DNA of 64,000 bases from UBA668 sp963720695. Lineage in GTDB: Bacteria; Actinomycetota; Acidimicrobiia; Acidimicrobiales; Ilumatobacteraceae. The notes under the pieces were generated by a model. It was not told the DNA's origin and made no database searches. It worked only from the letters and a program-made list of their open reading frames with translations. Position numbers and translations under genes: made by a program. The stretch spans positions 372,001-436,000 of the forward strand of contig CAVRGG010000001.1 of the NCBI GenBank assembly GCA_963720695.1, given 5' to 3'. How positions within the stretch are numbered: position 1 is the first letter of the stretch; every line of letters begins with the position of its first letter. Positions 43,575-54,078 of the stretch are shown piece after piece.

Positions 43575-44199
43575 TCAGCGGGGCTCGAAGTCGATCCTCA
43601 TGACGACGCGGCGCTTCGTGGGACTCGCTGACCTCGGTGAAGCCGGCGGCGACGAAGACGCTGCGGCTGCCGACGTGGAGTTCGCCCCAAGGGATGTCGA
43701 TGTCGGGCTGGGTGATCATCGGGTAGCCCTCCAGAGCTCGGGCGCCGCGGGAGCGGGCGAAGTCGACGGCGGCCCGCGCCAACGCACGGCTGACGCCGCG
43801 CCGTCGGAACCCGCTGCGGGCCACGAAGCAGGTGATGGCCCACACACCGTCGTCGTCCTTGTCCTCGCTCCGGCCGGCCCATGGGATACGGGTGCCGCGC
43901 AGGCGCACGTAGGCGGTGCGCGGCTCGACCGCGCACCACCCGACGGGCTCTCCGTCGAGGTAGGCGACGAGCCCGCTCGTGTTCTCCGAGCCCGGGTGAC
44001 CGCAGTCGGTCTGATCGCGGAGCCGGAACGCCCGCTCCTCGACACCGATCGATCGGTACTCCTGGCCGGTGGTCTTGTAGTGCTGGCATTGGCATCGGGC
44101 GGTGTCGCCGCGAGTGCCGAACACCGCCTGCAGGTCGTCCCAACTCGCTTCGTTCGCAGGGACGACGGTGATCTCGCGAGAGGTGGGCGAGGCGGGCAT
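43575..44199 (-). pseudogene. GNAT acetyltransferase, frameshift near the 3-prime end
   Basis: The reconstructed protein of about 208 residues has the acetyl-CoA region ITCFVARSGFRRRGVSRALARAAVDFARSRG with R-x2-G-x-(G/A)-like motif and a cysteine-rich N-terminal part DTARCQCQHYKTTG. After TEVSESH (about 43608-43616) the frame slips by one base; the other frame reads KRRVVMRIDFEPR then stops at 43575, a normal family C-terminus. Without that correction the reading runs into repeat copy 4 to 43420. The length, 625 nt, is one base over a multiple of three. Likely acetylates a small amine or peptide. Confidence 0.75.
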
Positions 44200-44216
44200 G
44201 AGGACACTGTAGGGGA

Positions 44217-44241
44217 GCACACCTCGAGCCCCGAGGTGTGC
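44217..44241. promoter_or_regulatory. 10-bp perfect inverted repeat in a divergent promoter region
   Basis: GCACACCTCG (44217-44226) and its inverse CGAGGTGTGC (44232-44241) are separated by five bases, in the 83 bp between the GNAT and phytanoyl-CoA dioxygenase-like starts. It could be an operator or a hairpin in the leader of either gene. Confidence 0.4.
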
Positions 44242-44282
44242 GGTGACGAGCGTTGCCGTCGCCGCGCGGCATCATGGGGACC

Positions 44283-45119
44283 ATGACCGACGTGGGCAGC
44301 ATCCACCGAAACGGCGGCGAGTACGTCGTCACCGACGAGCAACGACGGTTGTTCGTCGAGCAGGGTTTCGTGCACCTTCCCGGGTTGCTGTCGGTAGCCG
44401 AGGTCGACGAGATCGCCGTCGACTACGACCGCTTCCTCCGCCGGGAGATCGCCGTCGAGGGCAAGGACTACTGCGACATGGCGGGTGACTACGGCCGAGA
44501 TCCCGCGGACTACTCGATCGTCAACGTGATGCTGCCCCGCCGCTACCACCCGGCCTGGGTCGGCAACGTGGTCGAGCGCCGCGGCGCCTCGGTCGCACGA
44601 CAGCTGTGCGGCGAGGGGATGGAGATCGACTACGACCAGTTGCTGGCCAAGCAGCCGTTCAAGGAGGACGCGGTGTTCGCCTGGCACCAGGACATGGCCT
44701 ACTGGCCCGAGACGCCCGACACCCGCACGGCGACCGTGTGGGTGGCGATCGACGATTCCACGGAGGAGAACGGCTGCATGCGCTTCGTGCCTGCCACCAC
44801 CCACGAGGCAGCCCTGCGGCCTCACGCACCGGTGTTCGGCGGGCGCGGTTCGTCGCACGCGCTGGGCACGGATCTCCGAGCGGACGACGTCGTGGTGCGG
44901 ATGCCGATCCGTCGCGGCGATTGCACGGTCCACAACGAGCGGGTGATGCACGGCTCGGGTGGCAACACCACGCCGGGGTTCCGGCGCGCGTACATCGTGG
45001 CGTTTCGCAGCGTCGACACGATCGCCACCGAGCGCTCGTTGGGTTTCACCCACAGCCACAACGACGCACCCGAGGTCCTCGACGAGGTGGGTGTCGACGG
45101 CGAGACGAAGACGCGCTGA
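44283..45119 (+). CDS. Phytanoyl-CoA dioxygenase family (Fe(II)/2-oxoglutarate oxygenase)
   Basis: The 278-residue protein has the HxD iron-binding pair in WHQDMAYWP (near residue 138) and the distal His in VMHGSGGN, with a following Arg (FRRAY) that would bind 2-oxoglutarate. Members hydroxylate or halogenate acyl chains, betaine-like compounds or antibiotics. ATG at 44283 is used, closer to similarity than an upstream ATG at 44253. It converges with arsC over 25 bp. Confidence 0.85.
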   Translation: MTDVGSIHRNGGEYVVTDEQRRLFVEQGFVHLPGLLSVAEVDEIAVDYDRFLRREIAVEGKDYCDMAGDYGRDPADYSIVNVMLPRRYHPAWVGNVVERRGASVARQLCGEGMEIDYDQLLAKQPFKEDAVFAWHQDMAYWPETPDTRTATVWVAIDDSTEENGCMRFVPATTHEAALRPHAPVFGGRGSSHALGTDLRADDVVVRMPIRRGDCTVHNERVMHGSGGNTTPGFRRAYIVAFRSVDTIATERSLGFTHSHNDAPEVLDEVGVDGETKTR

Positions 45120-45144
45120 GAGGTGCCCGCCATGGGACCGGTCG

Positions 45145-45789
45145 TCAGTTCGAGACGGCGAGCGACTTGAGCAGCGACTCGACTCGTGTTCGGATCTCGT
45201 CGCGAATTTGGCGAACCGCGGCGACGTCCTGCCCCGCTGGATCGGCGAGCTCCCAGTCCTCATAACGCGTGCCCGGGTACAGCGGACACGCGTCGCCGCA
45301 CCCCATCGTCACGACGACGTCGGCGGCGCGAACGACTTCGTCGGTCCACGGTTTGGGAAACTCGGATGTGATGTCGATGCCGACTTCTGCCATTGCTTTG
45401 ATCGCTGCGGGGTTGACCTGCGACGCAGGCTCTGACCCTCCTGACCACACCGTGACTCGATCTCCAGCGAGATGCCGAAGCCAGCCAGCGGCCATTTGGG
45501 AACGTCCTGCATTGTGAACGCACAAGAAGAGCACCCCGGGTTTAAATGGTCGGAGGCCTTCGACTTTCGCGAGTGCTCGGAGTCGGTCGCGTGCGAACCG
45601 TTCGGTGAGCAGTGGCAGAAACGTCGTCACCGTCGCCGATGGCGCGAGCTGCTCGAGCGAGTCGGCGACGAAGCGCTCGACCGTCTCGCGGCCGTACGTT
45701 CCCGCGAACTCTCGTTCCAGCCGCGCTGCGGACGTGCGAACGAGGTGTTGCTGCTCGAGCGAAAGTGCATCGAGAGAGCGGCTTTCCAT
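45145..45789 (-). CDS. arsC: Arsenate reductase with N-terminal three-helix domain (ArsC1-prime-like)
   Basis: The 214-residue protein has a helical N-terminal region (about 1-75) and a low-molecular-weight phosphatase fold with the P-loop CVHNAGRS (Cys90, Arg96), and Asp in DVVVTMGCGDACPLYPG. The two-part architecture matches the ArsC1-prime type of corynebacteria; such reductases use mycothiol/mycoredoxin or thioredoxin. Last gene of the arsenic operon, 18 bp after arsC2. Confidence 0.85.
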   Translation of the reverse strand: MESRSLDALSLEQQHLVRTSAARLEREFAGTYGRETVERFVADSLEQLAPSATVTTFLPLLTERFARDRLRALAKVEGLRPFKPGVLFLCVHNAGRSQMAAGWLRHLAGDRVTVWSGGSEPASQVNPAAIKAMAEVGIDITSEFPKPWTDEVVRAADVVVTMGCGDACPLYPGTRYEDWELADPAGQDVAAVRQIRDEIRTRVESLLKSLAVSN

Positions 45790-45807
45790 CAGTTTGATAC
45801 CTTTCGG

Positions 45808-46233
45808 TCAGGGGGTGATCAGCGTCGCCAGCAGGTCTCGCACGAGTCGATCGATCTCGTCGCGGATCGGACGCACTGCGTCGACCCCTTGGCCGGCGGG
45901 ATCGGGGAGCGCCCAGTCGAGGTACTGCTTGCCGGGATAGAACGGGCACTCGTCGCCGCAGCCCATCGTGATCACCACGTCCGATGCCTTCACGGCGGCG
46001 TCGTCGAGTCGCTTCGGATGAGCGCCCGCAGCGAGGAGGTCGATCCCGATCTCCGCCATCGCAGTGACGACGGCAGGGTTGATCGTGTCGGCGGGGGCGG
46101 TACCCGCGGAGCGCACGACCACGCGGTCGCCGGCGTGATGGGCGAGCAGCGCGGCGGCCATCTGCGAGCGGCCCGCGTTGTGGATGCACACGAAGAGCAC
46201 CTCGGGGCGATCGTCGGTGGGTGCGTCAGGCAT
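45808..46233 (-). CDS. arsC: Arsenate reductase, low-molecular-weight phosphatase type
   Basis: The 141-residue protein has P-loop CIHNAGRSQ (Cys16, Arg22), MGCGDECPFYPGKQYLDWALPDPA with conserved Cys, and the general LMW-PTP fold; it reduces arsenate to arsenite. Overlaps the aquaporin gene by eight bases. Two ArsC copies plus the ArsR-ArsC fusion make three phosphatase-type domains in one operon. Mycothiol is the likely reductant in this lineage. Confidence 0.87.
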   Translation of the reverse strand: MPDAPTDDRPEVLFVCIHNAGRSQMAAALLAHHAGDRVVVRSAGTAPADTINPAVVTAMAEIGIDLLAAGAHPKRLDDAAVKASDVVITMGCGDECPFYPGKQYLDWALPDPAGQGVDAVRPIRDEIDRLVRDLLATLITP

Positions 46234-46978
46234 CCAGGACCTCCGAAGCGTTGTGGGGATAGAGGAATCGAATGAGCGCGAACGCCAGGAGTGCGCCGAT
46301 CAGTTGCATGACGACGAACATCGGAGCCGACGCGGGTTCGATGCCGGCGAACGAGTCGGAGAGCATCCGGGCGACGGTGACGGCAGGGTTCGCGAAGCTG
46401 GTCGACGAGGTGAACCAGTAGGCGCCGCCGATCCAGACGCCGACCGCGTACGGGACGGCGTTGGCGCGGCCGGTGCGCACGCAGCCGTGGATGACGAGCA
46501 GCAGACCGACGGTGGCGACCACCTCGGACAACCACAGCGCTCCCGACGAGCGCGTGTGGGTCGACCACTCGACGGCTGGCAGCGAGAACATCAGGTTGGC
46601 GATGACGGCGCCGATGCAACCACCGAGTGTCTGGGCGACCACGTACAGGCCGGCATCGCGACTGCTGATCGTGCCGAACAGCCGGTCCACCAACGTGACC
46701 ACCGGATTGAAGTGTGCGCCCGACACGGCGCCGAACATGAGGATCAGGCCGATCAACGCGCCCGCCGTCGCCGCCGCGTTCTCCAGCAACTGCAGTCCGA
46801 CGTCGGTGGGGGAGAGGCGGCTGGCCATGATCCCCGAGCCGATGACGGCGATGATCAACAGTGCGGTCCCGAGCGCCTCGGCGACGAGTCGGCGGGCCAG
46901 GTCGAGTCGGAGCTGGCCGGTACCGGTCTCGGCCTGTACGGCGAGTTGAGCGTCGGTGGGGTGGAACGGATCGGTCAC
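46226..46978 (-). CDS. Aquaporin/glycerol-channel family protein in arsenic operon (AqpS-like)
   Basis: The 250-residue membrane protein has six helices and the two half-helix motifs, HFNPVVTL and FANPAVTV, typical of MIP channels. Its place in an ars operon matches AqpS of Sinorhizobium, which lets arsenite leave the cell after reduction, and no ArsB or Acr3 pump is present here. The GTG overlaps the ArsR-ArsC stop by four bases. Arsenite channelling is inferred from context. Confidence 0.85.
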   Translation of the reverse strand: MTDPFHPTDAQLAVQAETGTGQLRLDLARRLVAEALGTALLIIAVIGSGIMASRLSPTDVGLQLLENAAATAGALIGLILMFGAVSGAHFNPVVTLVDRLFGTISSRDAGLYVVAQTLGGCIGAVIANLMFSLPAVEWSTHTRSSGALWLSEVVATVGLLLVIHGCVRTGRANAVPYAVGVWIGGAYWFTSSTSFANPAVTVARMLSDSFAGIEPASAPMFVVMQLIGALLAFALIRFLYPHNASEVLDA

Positions 46979-47643
46979 GCGGCCACCTCCGGGTCGCAGA
47001 GCAGTGCATGGATCCGGTGGCGGAGCTCGTCGAGTGCCCTGTCGAACGCCGTCCTCCCGCCCCTCGCGACGGGGTCGGGCACCGACCAGTGCAGCCACGA
47101 ATCGTCGGGCTCGATCTCCTCGTGGGCCTGATCGCACACGGTGACGACGAGATCGGGAAGCAGGCTCACCTGATCGAGGGTCCTGGGCGCGGCACCGCTC
47201 ATGTCGAGCCCGGCCCTCGCGGCGGCGGCAAGGGCGCCAGGGTGGACCCGGTCGGCGGGGTGGGTGCCGGCGGACTCTGCGGGAGCGCCGGTGATGGACT
47301 TCCACAGCGCGGCAGCGATCTGGCTGCGCGCCGAGTTCCTGGTGCACACGAACAACGCCGGTCCGGGAGCGAACGTGCGACCGGTGGCGAGCGACTCGAG
47401 GGCCGATCGTTGCAGGCGGACGTATCGACGGCGTCCGTCGCCGCTCGATCGGGTGCGCGAGATCAGTCCGACCGACTCCAGGACGTCGAGGTGGTGGGCG
47501 AGGAGGTTCGATTCGAGCCCGGCGAGCCGGCGCAACTCGGTCGGAGTCCGATCCGAGGTGGCCAACTCGTCGATGATCGCGAGTCGCGCCGGATCGCCGA
47601 GTGCCGCATGGCGGGCCGCCCTGTCCTCCACGTGTCGATCCAT
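46975..47643 (-). CDS. ArsR regulator fused to arsenate-reductase-like phosphatase domain
   Basis: The 222-residue protein has an N-terminal ArsR winged helix-turn-helix (residues about 10-90, with TELRRLAGLESNLLAHHLDVLESVGL) and a C-terminal LMW phosphatase-like domain with the P-loop CTRNSARSQ (Cys100, Arg106). The regulator probably represses the operon from the palindrome upstream of its start, and the phosphatase half may sense or reduce arsenate. First gene of the four-gene operon, and probably leaderless. Confidence 0.87.
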   Translation of the reverse strand: MDRHVEDRAARHAALGDPARLAIIDELATSDRTPTELRRLAGLESNLLAHHLDVLESVGLISRTRSSGDGRRRYVRLQRSALESLATGRTFAPGPALFVCTRNSARSQIAAALWKSITGAPAESAGTHPADRVHPGALAAAARAGLDMSGAAPRTLDQVSLLPDLVVTVCDQAHEEIEPDDSWLHWSVPDPVARGGRTAFDRALDELRHRIHALLCDPEVAA

Positions 47644-47650
47644 GGGGGTG

Positions 47651-47680
47651 ACGATACTGACTCAAGAATTATTGAGTCAA
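47651..47680 (-). promoter_or_regulatory. ars operon promoter with ArsR operator
   Basis: Minus strand: -35 TTGACT (complement of 47675-47680) and -10 TATCGT (complement of 47651-47656), 18-bp spacer. Within it TGACTCAA and TTGAGTCA (47658-47665 and 47672-47679) form a perfect 8-bp inverted repeat with six bases between. The ATG is only seven bases past the -10 box, so the mRNA is probably leaderless. Confidence 0.75.
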
Positions 47681-47735
47681 GTTTCGACGAAGGGAAGCAG
47701 CCGGCGCAACCTCGGCGATCCGTCGCTCGCTCGTG

Positions 47736-49955
<2,220 letters not shown>

Positions 49956-49957
49956 TG

Positions 49958-50422
49958 CTACTCCTTGGCGGTGAGCTGTGTTGGCGGGATGGTCGATTCG
50001 GAGGTGCGGCACGGGGCGCACAGGCCCCAGTAGATGACCTCGGCCTCGTCGATCTCGAAGCCGTGATCGTCGTCCGCAGTGAGGCACGGGACGATGCCGA
50101 CCGCGCAGTTGATGTCGACGGTGGTCCCGCACGAGCGGCAGATGAGGTGATGGTGGTTGTCGCCGACGCGATCCTCGAAGCGTGCAGCGGACCCGGCGGG
50201 CTGGATGCGACGGACGAGGCGCTTGTCGGCGAGGACGCCCAGTGCGTCGTAGACGGCCTGCCGGGAGATCGACCCGATCTCGGCGCGCACATCGTCGGCC
50301 ACTTCGTCGGCGGTGGCATGCGGGTGCGCCGAGAGCGCCCTCATGATGGCGAGTCGCTGGGCGGTGACCTGGACGCCGTGATGTCGAAGGAGCTGCACGA
50401 GTCCGTCGGTCGTGGTCGTCAT
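49958..50422 (-). CDS. furA: Fur-family regulator FurA
   Basis: The 154-residue protein has an N-terminal winged helix (VTAQRLAIMRALSAHPHATADEVADDV) and Fur dimerisation region with metal-binding NHHHLICRSCG and a C-terminal Cys pair WGLCAPCRTS. It represses katG and itself in the presence of iron or peroxide-free conditions, as in mycobacteria. The katG ATG follows two bases after its stop, implying coupled translation. Confidence 0.9.
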   Translation of the reverse strand: MTTTTDGLVQLLRHHGVQVTAQRLAIMRALSAHPHATADEVADDVRAEIGSISRQAVYDALGVLADKRLVRRIQPAGSAARFEDRVGDNHHHLICRSCGTTVDINCAVGIVPCLTADDDHGFEIDEAEVIYWGLCAPCRTSESTIPPTQLTAKE

Positions 50423-50428
50423 CCGGCC

Positions 50429-50457
50429 ATCGGACCACAGATTCTGGACATAGTCAA
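50429..50457 (-). promoter_or_regulatory. Possible furA promoter
   Basis: TTGACT (complement of 50452-50457) is a fair -35 box; a -10 candidate TCCGAT lies 17 bases further (complement of 50429-50434) but is weak. The position just upstream of the furA ATG supports it, but the -10 match is poor and no Fur box is certain. Confidence 0.3.
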
Positions 50458-50584
50458 GTATCAGATCTGTTCATGGTTCGGTGACCTGACCTGCTCCGCC
50501 CTTGGTCCTACCCTGTGGGGGACCGTCATCGGTCGACGGAGCCGAGTCATTCGACGCGTGGACCATGGCGCGAAAGGAGCTCGT

Positions 50585-52054
50585 ATGACCATCGTCCATC
50601 GCGTCAACTATCCGACGCCGATCGAGTCGCTCGACGACTACATCCGCACCCGCGGCGGACGCGGGTTGGAGCATGCCCGCACGATGCCACCCGACGAGAT
50701 CATCGAGGCGATCACCGCGTCCGGACTGCGGGGACGGGGCGGCGCGGGCTTTCCCACCGGGCGCAAGTGGCGGACCGTGGCCGACGCCCACGCCGCCTCG
50801 CTGACGACCACGGTCGTGGTGAACGCGGCCGAGGGTGAGCCGGGCACGTTCAAGGATCGGCACCTGTTGTCGATCGACCCCTATCAGGTGATCGAGGGAG
50901 CGCTCATCGCCGCACGAGCCGTCGGTGCGGCCGAGGTGATCGTCGCCGTCAAGCGCATCAACGAGCAGCACATCGCCGTGCTGTCGCGGGCGATCGGCGA
51001 GATCGTGGCCGCGGGCTGGGCGGACGGTTGCACCGTTCGAGTCGCAGAGGGTCCGGACGAATACCTCTTCGGAGAGGAGAGCGCACTGCTGGAAGTCGTC
51101 GACGGACGCAACCCGTTCCCACGGATCGCCCCGCCGTACCGTCGCGGCTCGACCGAGGTCGTGATGACCGACGCCGACGTCGAGTCCGGCAGCGGCTTGA
51201 GCGCACACGTGGTGATGGTCGGTTCGGGCAGTGCACCGCCCACGCTGGTCGACAACGTCGAGACCCTCGCCAACGTGGCGCACATCCTGGCGCGGGATGC
51301 GGCCTGGTTCCGCACGCTCGGGACCGAGGAGTCACCGGGAACCTTCGTCTGCACGGTGACGGGCGCCACCAAGCGCGAGGGAGTCGCCGAGGTCGCCTGC
51401 GGAACGACGCTGCGCAATGTGATCGATCTGGTCGGTGGAGGGATGCCCGACGGTCACACGATCAAAGCGGTGCTGTCCGGGGTGGCGAACCGAGTGATCA
51501 CGCCGGACCTGCTCGACACACCGGTGGCGTACGAGACCATGCAGCGCCTCGGCATCGGACCGGGCTCGGCCGGGTTCATCGTCTTCGACGACACGACCGA
51601 CATGGTCGCCATCGCGGCCGGCGTCGCCCGGTTCCTGGCGGTGGAGTCCTGCGGCCAGTGCACGCCGTGCAAGACCGACGGTCTCGAGCTGGCGAACCGA
51701 CTCGCGGCCCTGTGTCGCAACGACGCATCGCGCACCGATTGGGAGCAGATCGAACGGCGCCTGGGCACGGTCGGCGACGGGGCCCGCTGCGCGCTGGCCG
51801 GGCAGCAGGTCGCGACGGTGGGCAGCATCCTCGAAGTGTTCGCGCACGAGGTGGTGGCGCACCTCGACGGGTCCGCCGCGCCCACGGAGCCGGCGTTGAT
51901 CGCCGAGCTCCGCGACATCGAGGGCGATGAGGCGTTGTGGGACGAACGACACGCGGCCAAGCAGCCCGACTGGTCCTACGACGCCGAGTGGGACGGTCAT
52001 TCGCCGGTGGAGCGATTCATGGACCACAGGGCGGAGGATCGCCTGGCCGAATGA
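50585..52054 (+). CDS. Stand-alone NuoF-like NADH-binding flavoprotein (FMN, 4Fe-4S)
   Basis: The 489-residue protein carries GRGGAGFPTGRKW (50-62), AEGEPGTFKDR (82-92), and the 4Fe-4S ligands Cys356, Cys359, Cys362 and Cys402 in ESCGQCTPCKTDG and DGARCAL. It is the NADH- and FMN-binding module used in complex I NuoF, HoxF and FdsB. No other complex I, hydrogenase or formate dehydrogenase gene adjoins it, so its electron acceptor is unclear. AAGGAG precedes the ATG. It diverges from furA over 162 bp and could be part of the oxidative-stress response, but that is speculative. Confidence 0.85.
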   Translation: MTIVHRVNYPTPIESLDDYIRTRGGRGLEHARTMPPDEIIEAITASGLRGRGGAGFPTGRKWRTVADAHAASLTTTVVVNAAEGEPGTFKDRHLLSIDPYQVIEGALIAARAVGAAEVIVAVKRINEQHIAVLSRAIGEIVAAGWADGCTVRVAEGPDEYLFGEESALLEVVDGRNPFPRIAPPYRRGSTEVVMTDADVESGSGLSAHVVMVGSGSAPPTLVDNVETLANVAHILARDAAWFRTLGTEESPGTFVCTVTGATKREGVAEVACGTTLRNVIDLVGGGMPDGHTIKAVLSGVANRVITPDLLDTPVAYETMQRLGIGPGSAGFIVFDDTTDMVAIAAGVARFLAVESCGQCTPCKTDGLELANRLAALCRNDASRTDWEQIERRLGTVGDGARCALAGQQVATVGSILEVFAHEVVAHLDGSAAPTEPALIAELRDIEGDEALWDERHAAKQPDWSYDAEWDGHSPVERFMDHRAEDRLAE

Positions 52055-52061
52055 GTCACGT

Positions 52062-52640
52062 TCACCCGTGAAGGTGCGTGTGCTCGCCCTGCGGGCCGAA
52101 GATCGCCAGCAACTCGACGGGCCCGTCGACCGCTCCGAACCAGTGCGGCGTCGCCGTGCTGAACTCCACCGCCTCGCCGGATTCGATCACAAGGTCCTGC
52201 TCCCCGAGGAGCAGGCGTAGGCGGCCGCTCATGACGTACATCCAGTCGTGGCCGTCATGGGTTCGCAGCGTGTCCGGTGGAGTTCGCCGACGGGCGTCGA
52301 CTCTGACCTTGAAGGTGTGCAGTCCGCCGGACTGGGCGCGGTTGGTGAGCGGCCACATGGTGAGCCCGCCGCGTGTGACCGGCTGGCTGCGGACGCGCGG
52401 ATCCGCCGGTGCCGGGCCGCCGAGCAGATCGTCCGCGCTCACGCCGAGCGCCGCGGCCAGCCCGGGGATGTGATCGAGGGCGAGGCGTCGTTTGCCGGAC
52501 TCGAGCCGGCTCAGGGTGGAGATGTCGATGGCGGCCCGTTCGCTCACCTGCTGCAGCGTCAACCCCTGCTCGGTGCGGAGCTCGCGGAGCCGCCGACGGA
52601 CGCGCGCGTCGATCGACTCGTCGGGTGGGTTTGCCTCCAT
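52062..52640 (-). CDS. XRE regulator with C-terminal cupin sensor
   Basis: The 192-residue protein has an XRE helix-turn-helix (LRELRTEQGLTLQQVSERAAIDISTLSRLESGKR) and a cupin domain with metal-binding pattern DTLRTHDGHDWMYVMSGRL and TPHWFGAVDG. The cupin probably binds a small effector. It diverges from an MFS exporter over 47 bp, a common regulator-transporter pair. Its stop is seven bases from the NuoF-like stop. Confidence 0.87.
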   Translation of the reverse strand: MEANPPDESIDARVRRRLRELRTEQGLTLQQVSERAAIDISTLSRLESGKRRLALDHIPGLAAALGVSADDLLGGPAPADPRVRSQPVTRGGLTMWPLTNRAQSGGLHTFKVRVDARRRTPPDTLRTHDGHDWMYVMSGRLRLLLGEQDLVIESGEAVEFSTATPHWFGAVDGPVELLAIFGPQGEHTHLHG

Positions 52641-52687
52641 GGCAAGAGATGTTGCCAGAAATCGGGGCTGACTTCACACTGCCGTCC

Positions 52688-53926
52688 ATGGACACCCCCG
52701 ATCACTCCTCACGCCGATTCGCCGCATTCGGCAACCGCAACTTCCGCCGCTACTTCCTCGGCCAGACGATCTCCAGCGTCGGGTCGTGGACGCAGTCGCT
52801 GGCGGTGATCTGGCTCGTGCTGGACCTCACCAACCGCAGCGACCGACTCGGGGTGGCGATGGCACTGCAGTTCCTTCCTCTGCTGCTGCTCGGTGCGCCC
52901 GCGGGCGTGTTGGCGGACCGGCTCGACAATCGCCGCCTGCTCGTCGCCACGTCTGCCACCTCGGGGATGCTGGCCCTGGCCTTCGGGGTGGTGGTGGCCA
53001 CGGGCCACGTCACGATCTGGTGGATCTACGGTCTGGCACTGATGTTCGGGCTCGTGCTCGCCGTCGAGCGGCCCACGATGCAGGCCATCCTGTTCCAACT
53101 CGTCGGGCCCGACCTCCTCCCGAGCGGGGTGGCGGCGAACAGCACGATCAACTCGGTGTCCCGCCTGTTCGGCCCGGCGCTCGCCGGTGCCCTCATCGCA
53201 ACCGTCGGCGTCGAGGCGTGCTTCTACATCAACGCGGCGACCTACGTGGTCGTGGTTGGTGCCCTCCTCGCATTGCGCACCGACGAGCTGGTGGCTCGAC
53301 CGCTCGTCGGGCGAGCCAAAGGTCGGCTCCGCGAAGGGTTCGCCTATGTGCGGCGCACGCCCGACGTCGCCCGTCCGCTGCTGGTGATGACGGTCGTGGG
53401 CATCGTCGCACTCAACTTCCCGACCACCTTCCCGTCGATGGTCCGGTTCGGATTCCATCGGGGCGCCGGTGCAGTGGGCATCGCGATGAGCGTCAGCGCG
53501 GTCGGGTCGATCATCGGCGGGATCTACATCGCCGGAGTGAAGCCGGATGCGCGTCGAACCCTGTCGCTCGCACTCGCCGGCTTCGCGGCCGCGTGCGTGG
53601 CGCTGGCCCTCATGCCGGGCTTCTGGCCATTCGTGGCCATGAGCGTCGTGTTGGGGTTCGCCTCGGCCGCGTTCCAATCGGTCAACACGGTCGTCCTGCA
53701 GCAGGCCACCGATCCCTCGGTCCAGGGACGCGTGATGGCGCTCCACCAGATGGCGGTGTTCGGCAGCACCCCGATCGGAGCGCTCCTCATGGGCTGGGTG
53801 ATCCAGATCTCCTCGCCGCGGGTGCCGTTCGTGCTCGGCGGGATCGCGGCGCTGGTCTGTGCGGCCGCAGTGCTCGACCGACGAGCCGTGGGTGTCGTGA
53901 CCGTCGAAGCGACCGCTGCAGCGTGA
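52688..53926 (+). CDS. MFS transporter (MFS_3/EntS-like exporter)
   Basis: The 412-residue protein has twelve helices, with FLGQTISSVGSWTQSLAVIWLVLDL at the start and the signature GAPAGVLADRLDNRRLLV in loop 2-3, typical of the enterobactin-exporter/MFS_3 group. It is probably a drug or metabolite efflux pump controlled by the divergent XRE-cupin regulator. ATG at 52688 fits similarity; further upstream reading overlaps the regulator gene. Confidence 0.87.
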   Translation: MDTPDHSSRRFAAFGNRNFRRYFLGQTISSVGSWTQSLAVIWLVLDLTNRSDRLGVAMALQFLPLLLLGAPAGVLADRLDNRRLLVATSATSGMLALAFGVVVATGHVTIWWIYGLALMFGLVLAVERPTMQAILFQLVGPDLLPSGVAANSTINSVSRLFGPALAGALIATVGVEACFYINAATYVVVVGALLALRTDELVARPLVGRAKGRLREGFAYVRRTPDVARPLLVMTVVGIVALNFPTTFPSMVRFGFHRGAGAVGIAMSVSAVGSIIGGIYIAGVKPDARRTLSLALAGFAAACVALALMPGFWPFVAMSVVLGFASAAFQSVNTVVLQQATDPSVQGRVMALHQMAVFGSTPIGALLMGWVIQISSPRVPFVLGGIAALVCAAAVLDRRAVGVVTVEATAAA

Positions 53927-54078
53927 TCGGAGTTGCTGCGCGAGCCAGGCGACCATGTGCGCGTGGCCCTGAGCGTGCATCCCAGGCGGTCGCTCCGTGG
54001 AGGGATCGACCACCTGGGACGGCGAACGCGGCGTTGGTGTCCTGACGGGACGCTCCGAGTTCCCGACCGTCTCCCGGC

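Noticed and set aside
53927..54078. Possible small gene after the MFS transporter
   Set aside because: Readings on both strands lack a ribosome site and family similarity; left as 152 bp without a called gene.
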